This document shows positions 61,939-64,000 of a stretch of 64,000 nucleotides of DNA, in pieces. A program made the translations under genes and the position numbers. Each line of letters begins with the position of its first letter. Positions within the stretch are counted from its first letter, which is position 1. Below the pieces are notes generated by a model. It saw only the letters and a program-made list of their open reading frames with translations, was not told the DNA's origin and did not search any database. Source of the DNA: Muricauda sp. MAR_2010_75 (GTDB lineage Bacteria > Bacteroidota > Bacteroidia > Flavobacteriales > Flavobacteriaceae); the NCBI RefSeq assembly GCF_000745185.1, contig NZ_JQNJ01000001.1:1883501-1947500 (forward strand). The letters are read 5' to 3'.

Positions 61939-62052
61939 ATGAGACCGGAAAAGCGTAATGCATTTAAACAGAAACAGCAGCCTGCCCTTGGGTATGGATG
62001 GAGCGCCAAGAGAAGGTATAGACCCATAGTTAGACCGCTCTTCAACTTTTGA
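61939..62052 (+). CDS. Possible 37-residue basic protein
   Basis: A short ORF downstream of the repeat protein reads MRPEKRNAFKQKQQPALGYG and ends RRYRPIVRPLFNF. It has about 11 Arg/Lys residues, no signal peptide and no known family. The 42-base gap suggests the same transcript. It could be chance. Confidence 0.35.
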   Translation: MRPEKRNAFKQKQQPALGYGWSAKRRYRPIVRPLFNF

Positions 62053-62178
62053 TAGTATCACTATTTAATGTGAACATCGCATCCCTTAAGTTTTGTATAC
62101 TATCATATAGAATTCGCTAATGAAGGGCCATAAAAGGTGGCCCTCTCTTTTTCCTAAGAACATTAAAATCAACTTGTT

Positions 62179-63774
62179 ATGATTAGTACAACGCAGATTG
62201 ATAATCATGCGGCAGACTCCCTTTTTCGCATATTGGATCATGGAAAGAAGAAATCCATTGAGTCTGATAAATTTCTGGACAAATTGGCTCGCACCGGAAT
62301 CTTATCTGATGACCCAAGAATTCAAGAGTTGCTCAATATTTTTAGAGTAAAGGAACAAGAGAAGCGAAAAAGTCCAACCATAAGCTCATCGGAGTTCAAT
62401 GAAATCCTGAAGCAAAATGCACTGATAAAAAAATCACTGACAGAAAACTTGGTGATTCCCGACTTTGAATTTTTCTGTAAGGAAGTGGAAGACATTTTTC
62501 AGGAAACCCTTAAAAACACGGATGGGAAAGTAGCAGATTATATTCCACAACTGGCTAGGGTAAATCCCGATCATTTTGCGGTTTCCATTTGTACGGTGGA
62601 TGGGCAGCGGTTTTCCTTTGGCGATTCCAAAGTCAATTTTTGCTTGCAATCCTCTTGCAAGCCCATTAATTATTGCTTGGCCTTGGAAGAACTTGGGGAG
62701 TACAAAGTACATTGCCATGTTGGTAGGGAACCCAGCGGACAATCCTTTAATGAATTGGCGTTGAACTCAAAGGGGCTTCCACACAACCCTATGATCAATG
62801 CAGGGGCCATGATGAGTTGCTCTCTCATCGATAGGGAAAATAATACAGCGGATCGTTTTGATAAAGTCAGCAAAACATGGCAAGCCTTGTGTGGGGATAA
62901 ACCTGTAAGCTTCAACAACGCTGTCTACCTGTCGGAACGCCAAACGGCGGACAGAAACTTTGCACTTGCGTATTTCATGCGGGAAAAGAATGCCTTTCCC
63001 GAAAAGACAAACCTCACCGAGACCTTGGAATTTTATTTTCAATGCTGCTCTATAGAATCCTGCACAAATGATTTATCGGTGGCAGCAGCGACCTTGGCCA
63101 ATGCAGGGACCAATCCATTGACAGGGAAAGGAATTTTTAAATCATCAACGGTGCAAAACTGCCTGTCGTTAATGTTGAGTTGCGGCATGTACGATTTCTC
63201 GGGGGAGTTCGCTTTTAAGATTGGTCTTCCCGCCAAAAGTGGGGTTTCTGGAGCTTTGATGTTGGTCATTCCCAATTTAATGGGCATCAGCATTTGGTCA
63301 CCGAGACTGGACCAAGTAGGAAATACCGTAAGAGGAGTGGAATTCTGTAAACGTCTTGTGGAACGCTTCAGTTTTCACCAATACGACTCCTTAACCGGTC
63401 ATTGCAAGAAAATCAATCCAAGAAGAAAACAAAATGAGCTCATGGCTTCCAAAGTGATGGAACTAATTCGAGCGGCAAGTTTTGGCGACATGGATGAGAT
63501 TTATCGTTTGCAAGCGGAAGGGGTTAGTCCCAATACTGCTGATTATGATGGACGTACCCCACTGCATTTGGCTGCATGTGAAAATCAAGTAGAGGTAGTC
63601 AAACATCTCATTGGAAATGGAGTGCATCTTTCTCCAAAAGATCGATGGGGCAACACCCCCTTGAATGACGCTACAAGATTTAAGAATAAGGAAATAAAAG
63701 CCATGCTGGAGCAAGCCATAAAAATCAAAAGAAATGGTAAGGCTAATGTACTGGCAGCGGTAGCTAACAATTAA
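62179..63774 (+). CDS. glsA: Glutaminase with EF-hand-like and ankyrin domains (animal GLS architecture)
   Basis: This 531-residue glutaminase turns glutamine into glutamate and ammonia. Residues about 10-105 form an EF-hand-like helical domain (LFRILDHGKKKSIESDKFLDKL). The serine-dependent beta-lactamase fold catalytic domain follows (about 107-420), with SSCK as the S-x-x-K motif in CLQSSCKPINY, NPMINAGAM and the lid region near GLPAKSGVSG. Ankyrin repeats (about 440-515, YDGRTPLHLAACENQVEVVKHL) end it. Simple bacterial glutaminases have only about 310 residues. It lies 11 bases before amt. Confidence 0.92.
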   Translation: MISTTQIDNHAADSLFRILDHGKKKSIESDKFLDKLARTGILSDDPRIQELLNIFRVKEQEKRKSPTISSSEFNEILKQNALIKKSLTENLVIPDFEFFCKEVEDIFQETLKNTDGKVADYIPQLARVNPDHFAVSICTVDGQRFSFGDSKVNFCLQSSCKPINYCLALEELGEYKVHCHVGREPSGQSFNELALNSKGLPHNPMINAGAMMSCSLIDRENNTADRFDKVSKTWQALCGDKPVSFNNAVYLSERQTADRNFALAYFMREKNAFPEKTNLTETLEFYFQCCSIESCTNDLSVAAATLANAGTNPLTGKGIFKSSTVQNCLSLMLSCGMYDFSGEFAFKIGLPAKSGVSGALMLVIPNLMGISIWSPRLDQVGNTVRGVEFCKRLVERFSFHQYDSLTGHCKKINPRRKQNELMASKVMELIRAASFGDMDEIYRLQAEGVSPNTADYDGRTPLHLAACENQVEVVKHLIGNGVHLSPKDRWGNTPLNDATRFKNKEIKAMLEQAIKIKRNGKANVLAAVANN

Positions 63775-63785
63775 AAAAAACAGAT

Positions 63786-64000
63786 ATGGATACTGGAGAT
63801 ACAGCATGGGTATTAATAGCCACGGCACTTGTAATGCTAATGACACCCGCAGGACTGGCCCTTTTTTATGGGGGACTTTCCAACAAGAAGAACGTAATCA
63901 ATACCGTTGGAATGAGTTATGTTGCCTTTTGTGTGGCTACACTGGCTTGGGTAGCTGTAGGGTATAGCATTGCCTTTGGCCCAGAGGGGCACCCGATTTT
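63786..64000 (+). CDS. amt: Ammonium transporter Amt, 5' part only
   Basis: The first 71 residues of an Amt/MEP/Rh channel are present. They have an extracellular N-terminus, a first helix (TAWVLIATALVMLMTPAGLALFYGG) and the start of the second (NTVGMSYVAFCVATLAWVAVGYSIAFG). The TPAGLALFYGG motif is diagnostic. The gene runs past the window end. It is co-transcribed with the glutaminase, linking ammonia release and ammonium flux. Confidence 0.93.
   Translation, partial: MDTGDTAWVLIATALVMLMTPAGLALFYGGLSNKKNVINTVGMSYVAFCVATLAWVAVGYSIAFGPEGHPI

Noticed and set aside
1..64000. CRISPR array, insertion sequence or rRNA operon
   Set aside because: No regularly spaced identical repeats, no transposase-like protein and no rRNA sequence was seen while reading.

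Overview
The window reads as chromosomal DNA of a marine-type flavobacterium (Bacteroidota, Flavobacteriaceae; the gene set resembles Muricauda/Allomuricauda, but the genus is inference). The evidence is a type IX secretion sorting domain on a large metalloprotease, a FecI/FecR/STN-TonB receptor cascade, CarboxypepD_reg-plugged TonB receptors, many Bacteroidota-only DUFs (4199, 4266, 4286, 3570, 6428, 6660, 6799), repeated TAnnTTTG promoter -7 elements, and almost no Shine-Dalgarno sequences.

Layout. 1-7.4 kb: 5' three quarters of mfd, then two genes of the ligase-associated DNA-repair cassette (Lhr-type helicase and PdeM phosphoesterase), a TerB-like protein and fbp. 7.5-12.2 kb: SSAT-like acetyltransferase, aspartate kinase, an OlsF-type ornithine-lipid acyltransferase and a secreted protein. 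12.2-14 kb: a minus-strand arsenic operon (arsR, DUF6428, arsN-like, arsC) without an efflux pump, preceded by a perfect 16-bp palindrome. 14-26.5 kb: mostly minus-strand housekeeping genes (TM2, VOC, DUF4199, membrane-bound LuxR regulator, 2-hydroxyacid dehydrogenase, cupin, mgtE, rsmA, GGCT, DUF4286, TPR, serS, a vitamin-K-carboxylase homologue, ribF). 26.6-33.5 kb: T9SS metalloprotease and lipoprotein, then pth-rplY-prs.

33.6-41.1 kb: after a tRNA-Leu, a loosely packed AT-rich accessory stretch of stress-type genes: CFA-like methyltransferase, AraC regulator, several tiny proteins, cupin, desaturase and cold-shock protein, and a tight three-gene run of a divergent ribosomal protein S21, an NYN-LOTUS putative RNase and a divergent RpoD-like sigma factor. 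This run is the best candidate for an undescribed system. No integrase or att duplication is visible.

41.2-55.9 kb: envelope functions: DUF6660 and a TonB receptor, the FecI-FecR-TonB cascade with DUF6799 and outer-membrane proteins downstream, a thioredoxin-ApbE-DUF4266-DUF3570 redox cluster, and an LtaS-like transferase translationally coupled to a diacylglycerol kinase. 56-59.4 kb: class I ribonucleotide reductase with the ATP-cone on NrdB (class Id-like), with DnaA-box-like sites upstream. 59.6-64 kb: an unusual alpha/beta-hydrolase/degenerate cyclase/AraC fusion, a small secreted repeat protein with a candidate operator array, a 37-residue ORF, a eukaryotic-architecture glutaminase (EF-hand-like, glutaminase, ankyrin) and the start of an amt ammonium transporter.
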